From Tractidigestivibacter montrealensis (GTDB taxonomy: Bacteria > Actinomycetota > Coriobacteriia > Coriobacteriales > Atopobiaceae): a stretch of DNA of 57,861 bases. Below, piece after piece: positions 26,295 to 34,983 of this stretch. The position numbers and the translations under genes are program-made. The notes below the pieces were generated by a model, which was not told the DNA's origin, did no database searches, and worked only from the letters and a program-made list of their open reading frames with translations. Numbering within the stretch: the stretch's first letter is position 1; each line of letters begins with the position of its first letter. The stretch covers positions 1 through 57,861 of the forward strand of contig NZ_JANSKA010000009.1 in the NCBI RefSeq assembly GCF_024741235.1, in the 5' to 3' direction.

Positions 26295-28841
26295 ATGCCC
26301 TCTGACCAGCAGTTCTCGTTCTTCTCCGCAGCTAGCGGCCAGCAGGCGGCGCCTGCCGCGCAGCCGGCGCCCGCCGCGCGCTCCGCCGCCAACCGCCCCT
26401 CCGCCGTCGACATCGACGGCCTCAACCCCGCGCAGCGCGACGCCGTGCTCTGCACGCACGGCCCGCTCCTGGTGCTCGCCGGCGCGGGCTCGGGCAAGAC
26501 GCGCGTGCTCACGTACCGCATCGCGCACATGGTGGCCGACGAGGGCGTGCGCCCGTGGCAGGTGCTCGCCATCACGTTCACCAACAAGGCGGCCGCCGAG
26601 ATGCGCGAGCGCCTCAACGCGCTTCTCCCCGGCGGCACCCGCGGCATGTGGGTGTGCACCTTCCACGCCATGTGCGTTCGCATGCTGCGCGACGACCCTG
26701 AGCTGGTGGGCTACCAGCCAAACTTCACCATCTATGACGACGATGACTCGAAGCGCCTGTTCAAGACCATCATGTCCGAGCTCGACGTGGACCCCAAGCA
26801 GTTCCCCATCCAGGCAATCCGCTCGCAGATCTCTGGCGCCAAGAACGCGCTCGTCTCGCCCGATGAGATGCAAGGCCAGGCCCAGACCCCGCTTGAGCGC
26901 AAGGCGGCGCAGGTCTATCGCGTGCTACAGGGCCGCCTCGAGCGCGCCAACGCCATGGACTTCGATGACCTCCTGGTAAAGGCCTTCGAGCTTCTCGCCA
27001 AGAACCCGCAGGTGCTCGACGCCTACCAGGAGCGCTTCCGTCAGATCAGCGTGGACGAGTACCAGGACACCAACGGCGTCCAGTACGCCATCACCAACCT
27101 GTTGGCTCGCAAGTACAGAAACCTCATGGTCGTGGGTGACGACGACCAGTCCATCTACTCCTGGCGTGGTGCCGACATCAAGAACATCCTCTCGTTCGAG
27201 AAGGACTACCCCGACGCCCACGTGGTCAAGCTCGAGCAGAACTACCGCTCCACCGGCCACATCCTCAACGCGGCCAACGCCGTGGTGGCCCACAACTCGC
27301 ACCGCAAGGCCAAGCGCCTCTTCACCGATGCGGGCGATGGCGAGAAGATCCGCGTGTACCAGGCCGCGGACGAGCGCGACGAGGGCCGCTGGATTGGCTC
27401 GGAGATCGAGAAGCTGCACGACAAGGGCACCAGCTACGACGACGTTGCCGTCTTCTACCGCACCAACGCGCAGTCGCGCATCCTCGAAGACATGTTCCTG
27501 CGCGCCGGCGTGCCCTACAAGATCGTGGGCGGCACGCGCTTCTTCGACCGCCAGGAGGTCCGTGACGTGATGGCCTACCTCAAGGTCGTCGTGAACCCGG
27601 ATGACGACGTGGCTGCGCTGCGCGTGGTCAACACGCCGCGCCGCGGCATTGGTTCCACGTCCATCAACAAGATTCGCGCGTACGCCGCCGAGAACCGTAT
27701 CTCGTTCTTCTCCGCGTGCGAGGCGTGCATCGCCGAGCAGGGCCTGCTCTCGCCCAAGGTGCGGGGCGCGCTCTCCGAGTTCACGGGCACCATCGAGGCC
27801 GGCCGCCACATGACGGGCGAGCTCTCGGACGTGGTGGAGGCCATCATCGATCGCTCCGGCCTCATCCGCGCCCTGGAAGCCGAGCACTCCGTCGAGGCAG
27901 ACAGCCGCATCGAGAACATCAAGGAGTTCTACGGCGTCGCGGCCGAGTTCGACGAGACCCACGATGACGCAGTCGAGACGCTCGAGAGCCTGGAGCAGCT
28001 CAGGGCCGCAGGCAGCTTGGTTCCTCCTGCCGGCTCAGCGCTCGCGTCTGACGACGCTCGCTCGCTCGCTTCGCTCACGAAATCGCCTGCAGAAGGAACC
28101 AAGCTGCCCGACGTCGCGGCGCAGAAGCTTCCTGCACTTCTCGAGTGGCTTGCGCTGCGCTCGGACCTGGATTCGCTCGCGGGCTCGGCGAGCGCCGTCA
28201 CCATGATGACGGTGCACTCGGCGAAGGGCTTGGAGTTCCCGGTGGTCTTCGTTGCCGGCATGGAGGAGGGGATCTTCCCGCACTCGGCGCATGAGGGCGA
28301 TCCGGCGTCGATCGAGGAGGAGCGCCGCCTGGCGTACGTGGCCATCACGCGCGCCCGCAAGCGGCTCTACCTCACCTATGCCCTCACGCGCCGCACCTTT
28401 GGCTCGGTGCAGGCAAACCCGCGCAGCCGCTTTGTGAACGAGATTCCCGCGGCAGACGTCGAGGCCGTGGGCGTAGGCTCGTCGGGCTTCTCGGGCGTGG
28501 GCTGGGAGAAGCGCGGAGACAGGCACGGCACCTTTGGCAGCGGCCGCGGCTCCGAGGTCTACGGCGGCCACGTCTTTGGCTCGCGCACGCGCTCGACAGG
28601 CGGCTCTGCCGCTCCCAGCGCCGCGGCTTCCGCGCCCCTGCCACGCCCGCAGGCCCCGCGTCGCGATGCGGCGAAGGCGGCGGAGTCCTTCTCGGCAGGA
28701 GATCACGTCTCGCACAAGACGTTTGGTCCCGGCGTGGTCATTGCCGCCAAGGGCGACACCATTGAGGTGCGCTTCTCTCGCACGGGCAAGACCAAGAAGC
28801 TCATGAAGGGCTTTGCTCCCATCGTGAAGATCGAGGGGTAA
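26295..28841 (+). CDS. pcrA: PcrA/UvrD-type ATP-dependent DNA helicase
   Basis: This 848-aa SF1A helicase acts in repair and replication. It has a Q motif (LNPAQRDAV), Walker A AGAGSGKT (about 64-71), motif II DEYQDTN, motif III VGDDDQSIYSWRGA, motif IV, motif V TVHSAKGLEFP and motif VI RLAYVAITRAR. The C-terminus is a Gly/Ser-rich linker and a Tudor-like tail (GDHVSHKTFGPGVVI), as in PcrA, which binds RNA polymerase. An in-frame palindromic insertion encodes about residues 573-605, in a spot where relatives are shorter. The N-terminal ~40 residues are low complexity. Confidence 0.93.
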   Translation: MPSDQQFSFFSAASGQQAAPAAQPAPAARSAANRPSAVDIDGLNPAQRDAVLCTHGPLLVLAGAGSGKTRVLTYRIAHMVADEGVRPWQVLAITFTNKAAAEMRERLNALLPGGTRGMWVCTFHAMCVRMLRDDPELVGYQPNFTIYDDDDSKRLFKTIMSELDVDPKQFPIQAIRSQISGAKNALVSPDEMQGQAQTPLERKAAQVYRVLQGRLERANAMDFDDLLVKAFELLAKNPQVLDAYQERFRQISVDEYQDTNGVQYAITNLLARKYRNLMVVGDDDQSIYSWRGADIKNILSFEKDYPDAHVVKLEQNYRSTGHILNAANAVVAHNSHRKAKRLFTDAGDGEKIRVYQAADERDEGRWIGSEIEKLHDKGTSYDDVAVFYRTNAQSRILEDMFLRAGVPYKIVGGTRFFDRQEVRDVMAYLKVVVNPDDDVAALRVVNTPRRGIGSTSINKIRAYAAENRISFFSACEACIAEQGLLSPKVRGALSEFTGTIEAGRHMTGELSDVVEAIIDRSGLIRALEAEHSVEADSRIENIKEFYGVAAEFDETHDDAVETLESLEQLRAAGSLVPPAGSALASDDARSLASLTKSPAEGTKLPDVAAQKLPALLEWLALRSDLDSLAGSASAVTMMTVHSAKGLEFPVVFVAGMEEGIFPHSAHEGDPASIEEERRLAYVAITRARKRLYLTYALTRRTFGSVQANPRSRFVNEIPAADVEAVGVGSSGFSGVGWEKRGDRHGTFGSGRGSEVYGGHVFGSRTRSTGGSAAPSAAASAPLPRPQAPRRDAAKAAESFSAGDHVSHKTFGPGVVIAAKGDTIEVRFSRTGKTKKLMKGFAPIVKIEG
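28011..28108. repeat. palindromic element inserted in frame in pcrA
   Basis: Terminal 20-bp inverted repeats (28011-28030 and 28089-28108, one mismatch) bracket a segment rich in GCTCGC repeats, 98 bp in all. The encoded Ser/Ala/Asp/Lys-rich stretch interrupts the normal sequence between motifs IV and V. No second copy was noticed in the window. Confidence 0.65.
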
Positions 28842-28856
28842 CACCGCTGGCCCTCA

Positions 28857-28886
28857 ATGAGACAAAGGGACTGTCCCTTTGTCTCA
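28857..28886. repeat. REP-like palindrome, copy 6
   Basis: Central base T; 15 bp past the pcrA stop, upstream of the IclR gene. Confidence 0.88.
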
Positions 28887-28950
28887 CGCTCGCGGACGAG
28901 AGGTGCCGCATACCGTCTGGTGGAACGCGCCTCGCTCTGGATGTCCTATG

Positions 28951-28990
28951 CTCTTCTCGCCGGTGTGCACCGGCGTGCCGGCGAGAAGAG
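28951..28990. promoter_or_regulatory. nested inverted repeat upstream of the IclR gene
   Basis: A perfect 13-bp outer repeat CTCTTCTCGCCGG (28951-28963) / its complement (28978-28990) encloses a second palindrome GCCGGTG-TG-CACCGGC. It lies 18 bp before the IclR start and overlaps the likely 5' leader. It could be an autoregulatory operator or a leader hairpin. Confidence 0.5.
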
Positions 28991-29008
28991 CGACGGTGAG
29001 GAGCAGCT

Positions 29009-29770
29009 ATGCCCGAGTCGATACGCGTGGTGGACCGTGCCTTTGACATCCTCGAGGCGCTCTCGGGCAGCCGCGACCCGCTCTCGCTGGCCGACATCTC
29101 AAAGGCGACGGGCCTCAGCAAGAGCACCGCGCACCGCATCCTCGCCTCGATGGTGGCGCGCCAGTACGTGGAGCACGACGAGAACGGCGGCTACCGCCTG
29201 GGCTACAAGTTCATCGAGATCGCCAGCTCGCGCATAAACAGCCTAGAGCTTCTCGCCGAGGCAAAGCCCTGCCTCTCGCGCATGCTCTGGGACCTCAACC
29301 TCACCACGCACATGGGCGTGCTCGAGGGCGCCGACGTGGTCTACATGGAGAAGATGGACGTCTACCCGCACACGCGCCTCTACACACAGGTTGGGTACCG
29401 CTCGCCCGCGTTCTGCTCGTCGATGGGCAAGTGCCTGCTCTCCTGCCTCTCCGGCGACGAATTGTCGCGCGTCCTGGACTGCTGCGACTTCAAGCGCTAC
29501 ACCCCATACACCATCTGCTCGCGGCAGGACCTCATCGAGCAGCTGCGCAAGGTGCGCGCCCAGGGCTGGGCAATGGACAACGAGGAGTACCAGCTGGGGC
29601 ACCGCTGCATTGGCGCGCCCGTGTTTGACTACCGCGGCGAGGCCGTGGCCGCCATCAGCGCCAGCGGCACCGTGGCGGAACTCACGGACGACCGCATCGA
29701 CATGGTTGCCGCCGAGGTCATGAGTGCCGCGCGGCATCTCTCGCGCCGCATGGGGTATCAGGCCGCGTAG
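29009..29770 (+). CDS. IclR family transcriptional regulator
   Basis: This 253-aa regulator has an N-terminal winged helix (SLADISKATGLSKSTAHRILASM, about 28-50) and a C-terminal IclR effector domain (about 80-245) that binds small organic acids in known members. The start is ATG after GAGGAGC. It is convergent with the aldehyde dehydrogenase/FIST operon across a strong terminator and may regulate it, by proximity only. Confidence 0.88.
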   Translation: MPESIRVVDRAFDILEALSGSRDPLSLADISKATGLSKSTAHRILASMVARQYVEHDENGGYRLGYKFIEIASSRINSLELLAEAKPCLSRMLWDLNLTTHMGVLEGADVVYMEKMDVYPHTRLYTQVGYRSPAFCSSMGKCLLSCLSGDELSRVLDCCDFKRYTPYTICSRQDLIEQLRKVRAQGWAMDNEEYQLGHRCIGAPVFDYRGEAVAAISASGTVAELTDDRIDMVAAEVMSAARHLSRRMGYQAA

Positions 29771-29775
29771 ACGAG

Positions 29776-29805
29776 ACGGGCCCGCACCAAGCGATGCGGG
29801 CCCGT
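29776..29805. terminator. bidirectional terminator, iclR / aldehyde dehydrogenase
   Basis: A perfect 11-bp stem ACGGGCCCGCA / TGCGGGCCCGT with an 8-nt loop in the 57-bp convergent gap. T-poor after the stem. Confidence 0.65.
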
Positions 29806-29827
29806 TGCCATACATTCTCGGCAGCCG

Positions 29828-31261
29828 CTACACGATGCCCTTGAGCACCACGGTCTTGGTGTGCGTGACCTCGTCGAACGTGGACATGACGCCCTCGGTG
29901 CCAATGCCGGAGTACTTGTAGCCGCCAAACGGCATCTCAAAGCTGCGGAAGAAGCTCGCGCCGTTGATCACGGCACCGCCGCATTCCAGGCGCTCGGCGA
30001 CGCTCGTAGCAAGCTTCATGTCGCGCGTGAAGACGCATCCGCAGAGGCCGAACTTGGAGTCGTTGGCAATCTCCACGGCCTCGTCCACGGTGTCGAACGT
30101 GATGATGGGCACTACGGGGGCAAAGATCTCCATGTCCTTGGCCACGTCGGCGGTGGCAGGGACATCGGCGATCACCGTGGGCTCGAGGAATGCGCCGTTA
30201 CGGTGCCCGCCGAGAATGACCTTGCCGCCCTGCTCCACGGTGAGCTTGATCTGCTCCTCCGCCTTGACGGCGGCCTTCTCCGAGATGAGGCAGCCAATCT
30301 GGGTGGACTCATCGGCGGGATTGCCCTGCTTGAGCGCCGAGATGCGCGCAACGGCCTTGCTCGTGAACTCGTCCACGAGGCTCCGGTGGATGAGGAAGCG
30401 CTTGGAGGCGCAGCATACCTGGCCGGTGTTGTACATGCGGCCCCACATGAGCTCGTCCACGGCAAGGTCCACGTCGCCATCGGGCAGGAGGATGAAGGCG
30501 TCATTGCCGCCCAGCTCAAGGGCAGTGTGAGCAAGGTGGTCCGCCGCGTGGTGGGCCGTCTCGATGCCAACCTCGGTTGAGCCGGTGAGGGTGATGGCGT
30601 CGACGTCGGGGTTGGTGCAGAGCCAGTTGCCCACCTTGGAGCCGCGGCCGGTTACGATCTGGATGGCGCCCGGCGTGACGCCGGCCTCGCCGAGAAGCGC
30701 CGTGAGGCGGCAGAGCGTGAGTGGGTTGTCGGTCGACGGCTTCACAATCACCGCGTTGCCGGCGAGAAGGGCGGGCGCGACCTTCTGGTCGAAGAGATCG
30801 CACGGAAAGTTGAAGGGGATGACAGCGGCGATGACGCCCAGGGGCTCGCGGCGGGTGATGAGGATGTGGTGCTCCTGGCCCGCCTCCATGCCTGCGGGGA
30901 TGGTCTCGCCGTAGAGATGCTTCGCACGCTCGGCAAAGGCGCGGAACGCGATGGGTATATTCGAGATTTCCGCGCGCGCCTCGACGATGGGCTTGCCCGT
31001 CTCGGCGCAGAGGGTCTGCGCCAGGGACTCGTGGTCGCGGGCAACGAGGTCGAGGAACTTCATGAGGATGTCGGCCTTCTCGTGCACCGGCACCTTTGCC
31101 CAGGTGGGCTGGGCTGCCTTGGCGTACTGGACGGCGGCCTTGATGTCGTCCTCGGTCGCGGAGGGGATGGTCTCGATGAGGGAGCCGTTTGCGGGGTTGG
31201 TGACCTCGATGGTCGCACCGTCGGACGCGTCGGCCGGCTGGCCGTTCAGAAACATCTTCAT
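29828..31261 (-). CDS. NAD(P)-dependent aldehyde dehydrogenase
   Basis: This 477-aa ALDH-superfamily enzyme has the N-terminal Rossmann set (VIPFNFP, KPSTDNP, TGSTEVG), the general-base Glu in ELGGND (about 250), the catalytic Cys in NTGQVCCASKR (about 284) and EIFAPV near the end. The length and the SxE/TGS pattern fit a succinate-semialdehyde or lactaldehyde type; the substrate is inferred. It lies 53 nt after a FIST gene on the same strand. Confidence 0.85.
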   Translation of the reverse strand: MKMFLNGQPADASDGATIEVTNPANGSLIETIPSATEDDIKAAVQYAKAAQPTWAKVPVHEKADILMKFLDLVARDHESLAQTLCAETGKPIVEARAEISNIPIAFRAFAERAKHLYGETIPAGMEAGQEHHILITRREPLGVIAAVIPFNFPCDLFDQKVAPALLAGNAVIVKPSTDNPLTLCRLTALLGEAGVTPGAIQIVTGRGSKVGNWLCTNPDVDAITLTGSTEVGIETAHHAADHLAHTALELGGNDAFILLPDGDVDLAVDELMWGRMYNTGQVCCASKRFLIHRSLVDEFTSKAVARISALKQGNPADESTQIGCLISEKAAVKAEEQIKLTVEQGGKVILGGHRNGAFLEPTVIADVPATADVAKDMEIFAPVVPIITFDTVDEAVEIANDSKFGLCGCVFTRDMKLATSVAERLECGGAVINGASFFRSFEMPFGGYKYSGIGTEGVMSTFDEVTHTKTVVLKGIV

Positions 31262-31314
31262 AGCAGATTGCCTTCCTTTCTTGGGGGCTTGGTGTTGCGC
31301 CGCTGGGTGTTGCG

Positions 31315-32493
31315 CTACTTGGAGAAGCCGGTGAACGAGAGCATCAGGCCGCCGCAGGTGTTGGCACCATCGTCTACCTGGCCATACTCGCCAAAGGTGA
31401 ACTCGGTGAGGAACGGCACACCGTCCGCCTCCTTGGCGAGAAGCTCCGCCACCTCGCCAATGCGGTCGCCAATGCCTGCGCGGCGTCCGCCGCAGTGGAC
31501 CAGCAGGTAGGCGGCGGGGTCTGCGACCTCAGCCCTGAGCTCGCCGAGCGTCTTGCCGGTGGAGGAGACAAGCTCGTCCACGCTGGCCTCCATGCGGATG
31601 ACCGCAGTGTTCTTGGCAATCTTGTTGCCCAGGCTTATTGAGCCGTCGTTGTTGCCGGCCATGGGGTGGCGGATTGCGACCAGGTCGCCCAGGCGGTCCT
31701 TCACGCCGAGCGGGGACACCACAGACTTGCCGAGAAGCTCGCCGCCGCGCAGGCCGTCGACGTCCATGCCGCGCCACGCGGCGTACTTCTCGAGTGCGGG
31801 CACGCCGTCAATCTCGGCGAGGATGCGGTTGCCAACGGTCTTGGTGACAATGCCCACGTCCTCGGTCTCGTGGTAGGCGCCGGTGTAGACGTTTGCCATT
31901 GTCGGCGCGCCATAGAAGAAGGCAACCGCAACGCCGTCAGCAAAGGCGCCCTCGGAGGTGTAGAGCTTCCAGTCGCCGGTGATGGCGTTGTCCGCCGCGC
32001 TGCCGCCAAAGAACGGGACGCGGCCAATCACGTGCGTGATGCCCTTGACGTAGTACTCCTCCTCGGCGGGGGAGGCGGCCATGAAGTAGTAGAGCGGTGC
32101 CTCGTCCTTGTCTGCGGCCTCCATGGCCTTGCGCGCGACCTTCTCGCCAAGCTCGACGGCGTCCTGGGAGGCATCCGTCTTGGGGCAGGCGGCAACGCCC
32201 ACGGTCATCGCGGGGTCATCGAAGGCCATCGCGCCCAGAAAGCCGTCGCCGCCGGTGAAGCCTGCCGGCGTGATGACGCCCGTGAAGGAGGTGTTGCCAA
32301 TCACCGGCACGCCCGGGAGCTCCTGCGCAAACTCGTCGAGCATCGCAGGAAGGTCATAGGCGCAGCTTGCATAGGCAAAAAGCACCTTGGCGCCTGCCAC
32401 GTTATTGTCCTGTGTGCGGAGCTCGCCCACGGTCTCCTTGACTGCCTCACGCGGATCCAGATTGCTGCTTTCCCCGACACTTGCCTTGAACAT
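31315..32493 (-). CDS. FIST domain sensor protein
   Basis: This 392-aa soluble protein comprises a FIST_N domain (about 30-225, GNTSFTGVITPAGF, FFGGSAADN) and a FIST_C domain (about 235-365, VHCGGRRAGIG). FIST domains are thought to sense small ligands such as amino acids in signal transduction. No output domain is attached, so it may be a free sensor or an enzyme-associated module. The start MFKASVGESS is chosen; upstream starts lack support. It is cotranscribed with the downstream aldehyde dehydrogenase. Confidence 0.8.
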   Translation of the reverse strand: MFKASVGESSNLDPREAVKETVGELRTQDNNVAGAKVLFAYASCAYDLPAMLDEFAQELPGVPVIGNTSFTGVITPAGFTGGDGFLGAMAFDDPAMTVGVAACPKTDASQDAVELGEKVARKAMEAADKDEAPLYYFMAASPAEEEYYVKGITHVIGRVPFFGGSAADNAITGDWKLYTSEGAFADGVAVAFFYGAPTMANVYTGAYHETEDVGIVTKTVGNRILAEIDGVPALEKYAAWRGMDVDGLRGGELLGKSVVSPLGVKDRLGDLVAIRHPMAGNNDGSISLGNKIAKNTAVIRMEASVDELVSSTGKTLGELRAEVADPAAYLLVHCGGRRAGIGDRIGEVAELLAKEADGVPFLTEFTFGEYGQVDDGANTCGGLMLSFTGFSK

Positions 32494-32536
32494 AACGTCC
32501 TCCCAACACTTGATAAGGAACCGAACCCAAACCTCA

Positions 32537-32548
32537 TACCAGATGGTA
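32537..32548. promoter_or_regulatory. TACCA-GA-TGGTA palindrome upstream of the FIST gene
   Basis: A perfect short inverted repeat 44 bp before the FIST start on the minus strand. A possible operator for the FIST/ALDH operon; weak on its own. Confidence 0.3.
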
Positions 32549-32694
32549 CGAAGCTGCGTTTTATTGCGGGACGAGGCCGTGCCACAGTGCGGAAAGGGTG
32601 GTTCCGTCAGGCGGGAACGCGCTGGTAAATACCATGAAAAGTGGGCGTACGTCCAGCCGTTTGGCGCCGCTAGCCATACCGCTTGCGGCGCGCG

Positions 32695-32725
32695 ATGAGA
32701 CAAAGGGACAGTCCCTTTGTCTCAT
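32695..32725. repeat. REP-like palindrome, copy 7
   Basis: Central base A; the whole element sits 13 bp before the MscS start, so it lies in the leader rather than at a gene end. A 7-bp GCGCCGC hairpin is just upstream. Confidence 0.88.
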
Positions 32726-32738
32726 TCGGGAGAGTATC

Positions 32739-33602
32739 ATGGCTTCCCACGAACCGTTTGGCCACCTGGAGGGCGTGATGGGGGACATTCTCGCGGACAT
32801 TGATACGTCGGCGCTCATAGGGAAGATTGTCTTTCTCGCCGTTGTCATTGGCGTCGCGCTGCTCGTGCAGCGCGTTGTGGTGCATGGCCTCAAGCGCGCG
32901 CTGGACGCGGCGGGCGTGCCCAAGGCGTCGATCTTCGTGAACATCGTGCGCGCCGTCATCTGGGTGTTTGCGCTGCTCGCCGTGCTCGAGCCTGTCTTTG
33001 GCGTTCAGCCCACGGCGTTTGTGGCCGCCCTGGGCGTGACCTCCGTGGTCATCTCCTTTGGCCTGCAGGACACGGTGTCAAACATCATCGCCGGCCTGGG
33101 TCTCATGATGGGGCGCGTGGTGCGCCCCGGCGACCAGGTCACCATTGGCGGCTTTACCGGCGAGGTGGTGGACGTCACGTGGCGCTCGACTATGGTGCGC
33201 GACAAGGGCGGCAAGGTCGAGGTCATCCCCAACTCCGTCCTCAACAAGACTGCCCTTACGCGCGAGACGGACTGGTCGGTCACGGACTGCCCGGTCGAGT
33301 TCTACGCCGAGCCGGGAAGCGACCTGGACGCTGTGACCCGCGAGGTGCAGGACCTTGCGAGCAAGGCTTGCAGCGCCGCGCTTGCCCCCGACTACACGAC
33401 TGAGGTCCTTTTCGATGCCCTTGGCCCCCTGGGAATACACGGTACCGCCCACCTGCATCTTGTTGCCGGTTCCAACTACTCCGTGCAGGCCGACGCCCTT
33501 GTGCGTGCCATCTCTCGCGCGCCGTGGATCGCGCGGCCGGCGTCTGCCGCGGCCGGTGCAGCGGCTAACGCGTCGGGTGCCACCTCAAACGCAACCAACT
33601 GA
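32739..33602 (+). CDS. MscS family mechanosensitive channel
   Basis: This 287-aa small-conductance mechanosensitive channel has three membrane helices (about 24-45, 65-85, 90-110), the pore-lining TM3 starting FVAALGVTSVVISFGLQDTVSNIIAGLGL, then the beta domain (VRPGDQVTIGGFTGEVVDVTWRST and VIPNSVL). The C-terminus ends in an Ala/Ser tail. It releases osmolytes on hypo-osmotic shock. The start follows CGGGAGAG; upstream starts fall in the REP palindrome. Confidence 0.88.
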   Translation: MASHEPFGHLEGVMGDILADIDTSALIGKIVFLAVVIGVALLVQRVVVHGLKRALDAAGVPKASIFVNIVRAVIWVFALLAVLEPVFGVQPTAFVAALGVTSVVISFGLQDTVSNIIAGLGLMMGRVVRPGDQVTIGGFTGEVVDVTWRSTMVRDKGGKVEVIPNSVLNKTALTRETDWSVTDCPVEFYAEPGSDLDAVTREVQDLASKACSAALAPDYTTEVLFDALGPLGIHGTAHLHLVAGSNYSVQADALVRAISRAPWIARPASAAAGAAANASGATSNATN

Positions 33603-33614
33603 AAGGCAACGACT

Positions 33615-34139
33615 ATGAAGACCATCGCAAGCTTCACCGTGAACCACCTCGTGCTCGAGCCCGGCGTCTACGTGAGCCGCGTGGACGAGGACCCCGCCAC
33701 CGGCGCCGTGGTCACCACGTTTGACCTGCGCCTCACGGCGCCTAACCGCGAGCCCGTCATGGACACGGCGGCGGTCCACGCCATCGAACATCTGGGCGCG
33801 ACCTTCCTGAGAAACGACCCCGAGTGGTCAAGCCGCGTGGTCTACTTTGGCCCCATGGGTTGCCGCACGGGCTTCTACCTGGTGGTGTTTGGCCAGTGCA
33901 CCTCGTGCGAGGTGCTGCCGCTCGTGCGTCGCTGCTTTGAGTTCGTGCGCGACTTCGAGGGCGAGATCCCGGGCGCCCGCCCCGAGGCCTGCGGCAACTG
34001 GCACGATGCCGACCTCAACCTGGCGCACTGGTGGGCGCGCCGCTACCTCGCCAACACGCTCGAGGTCATCGATGACGTGCATCTCGCGTACCCGGCCCTG
34101 CTCGACGGCGAGAACAACGAGGAGTCCCACAATGCGTAG
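33615..34139 (+). CDS. luxS: S-ribosylhomocysteine lyase LuxS
   Basis: This 174-aa enzyme cleaves S-ribosylhomocysteine to homocysteine and the AI-2 precursor DPD. Metal-binding HxxEH is HAIEH (55-59), the catalytic Cys is Cys83 in GPMGCRTG, and the third ligand Cys126 is in ACGNW. A His/Tyr-rich C-terminus fits. It overlaps mtnN by 8 bp, so the two steps from SAH to AI-2 and homocysteine are encoded together. The start follows GAAAGG. Confidence 0.93.
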   Translation: MKTIASFTVNHLVLEPGVYVSRVDEDPATGAVVTTFDLRLTAPNREPVMDTAAVHAIEHLGATFLRNDPEWSSRVVYFGPMGCRTGFYLVVFGQCTSCEVLPLVRRCFEFVRDFEGEIPGARPEACGNWHDADLNLAHWWARRYLANTLEVIDDVHLAYPALLDGENNEESHNA

Positions 34140-34845
34140 CGATATCAAGGTTGGCATCATCGGCGCCATGGAGGTCGAGGTTGCGCACCTCGTGGCAAGC
34201 CTTGAGGACGAGTCCGTCTCGACCGTGGCCGGCATGGAGTTCCACGCGGGTACCCTGGGCGGCGTGCCGGTGGTCGTGGTGCGCTCCGGCGTTGGCAAGG
34301 TCAACGCCGGCGTGTGCGTGCAGGTGCTGGTAGACCGCTACGGCGTGACGCACGTGGTGAACACCGGCGTCGCCGGGTCCCTCGATGCGCGCATCGACGT
34401 GGGCGACATCGTGGTCTCGACCGACTGCCGCTACCACGACGTGGACGCTACGGTCTTTGGCTACGAGCCGGGAGAGATTCCGCAGCTGGGATGTGTGAGC
34501 TTCTCGGCGGACGAGGGACTTCGTGCGCAGGCCGTGGCTGCCGTGCACGACGTGGCGGGTGACGTGCGGGCCTTCGAGGGGCGCGTGGTCTCGGGCGACG
34601 TCTTTGTGACCGACGCGCACGACAAGGAGCGCCTGGCCCACGACTTTGGCGGCATATGCTGCGAGATGGAAGGCACTGCTGTTGCCCAGACGGCATGGCT
34701 CAACCGCGTGCCGTTCGTGGTGGTGCGGGCGATCTCGGACAAGCCGGGGTCGACGACGCCCGTGGAGTATGCCGCGTTCGAGACGGCTGCGGCCGAGCAC
34801 TGCGCCGCCATCGTCGCGCGCATGGTGTCGCGCCTGGGCGAGTAG
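34132..34845 (+). CDS. mtnN: 5'-methylthioadenosine/S-adenosylhomocysteine nucleosidase
   Basis: This 237-aa nucleosidase removes adenine from SAH and MTA. It has the GIIGAMEVEVAHL start, the substrate loop and catalytic residues EMEGTAVAQT and ISDKPG, as in Pfs/MtnN. It starts inside the end of luxS. It makes the substrate for LuxS, and the pair completes SAH recycling. Confidence 0.92.
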   Translation: MRSDIKVGIIGAMEVEVAHLVASLEDESVSTVAGMEFHAGTLGGVPVVVVRSGVGKVNAGVCVQVLVDRYGVTHVVNTGVAGSLDARIDVGDIVVSTDCRYHDVDATVFGYEPGEIPQLGCVSFSADEGLRAQAVAAVHDVAGDVRAFEGRVVSGDVFVTDAHDKERLAHDFGGICCEMEGTAVAQTAWLNRVPFVVVRAISDKPGSTTPVEYAAFETAAAEHCAAIVARMVSRLGE

Positions 34846-34983
34846 GGCGAGGGCACCGGGGCCGCCGCCGGCGGCTGTCGCCGGAGGCGCCTAAATGTTG
34901 CAAATCTCTCCAAAAGCGGCTCTCCGGCGACAACGTCCTGCCTGTCGCTGCCGCTACGCCCCGCCGCGCCGGCCCCCGCGGCG

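Noticed and set aside
34876-34932. Inverted repeat TGTCGCCGGAG in the mtnN / degV gap
   Set aside because: An 11-bp stem with a 35-nt loop in a GC-rich convergent gap; ordinary terminator-like structure, no further signal.
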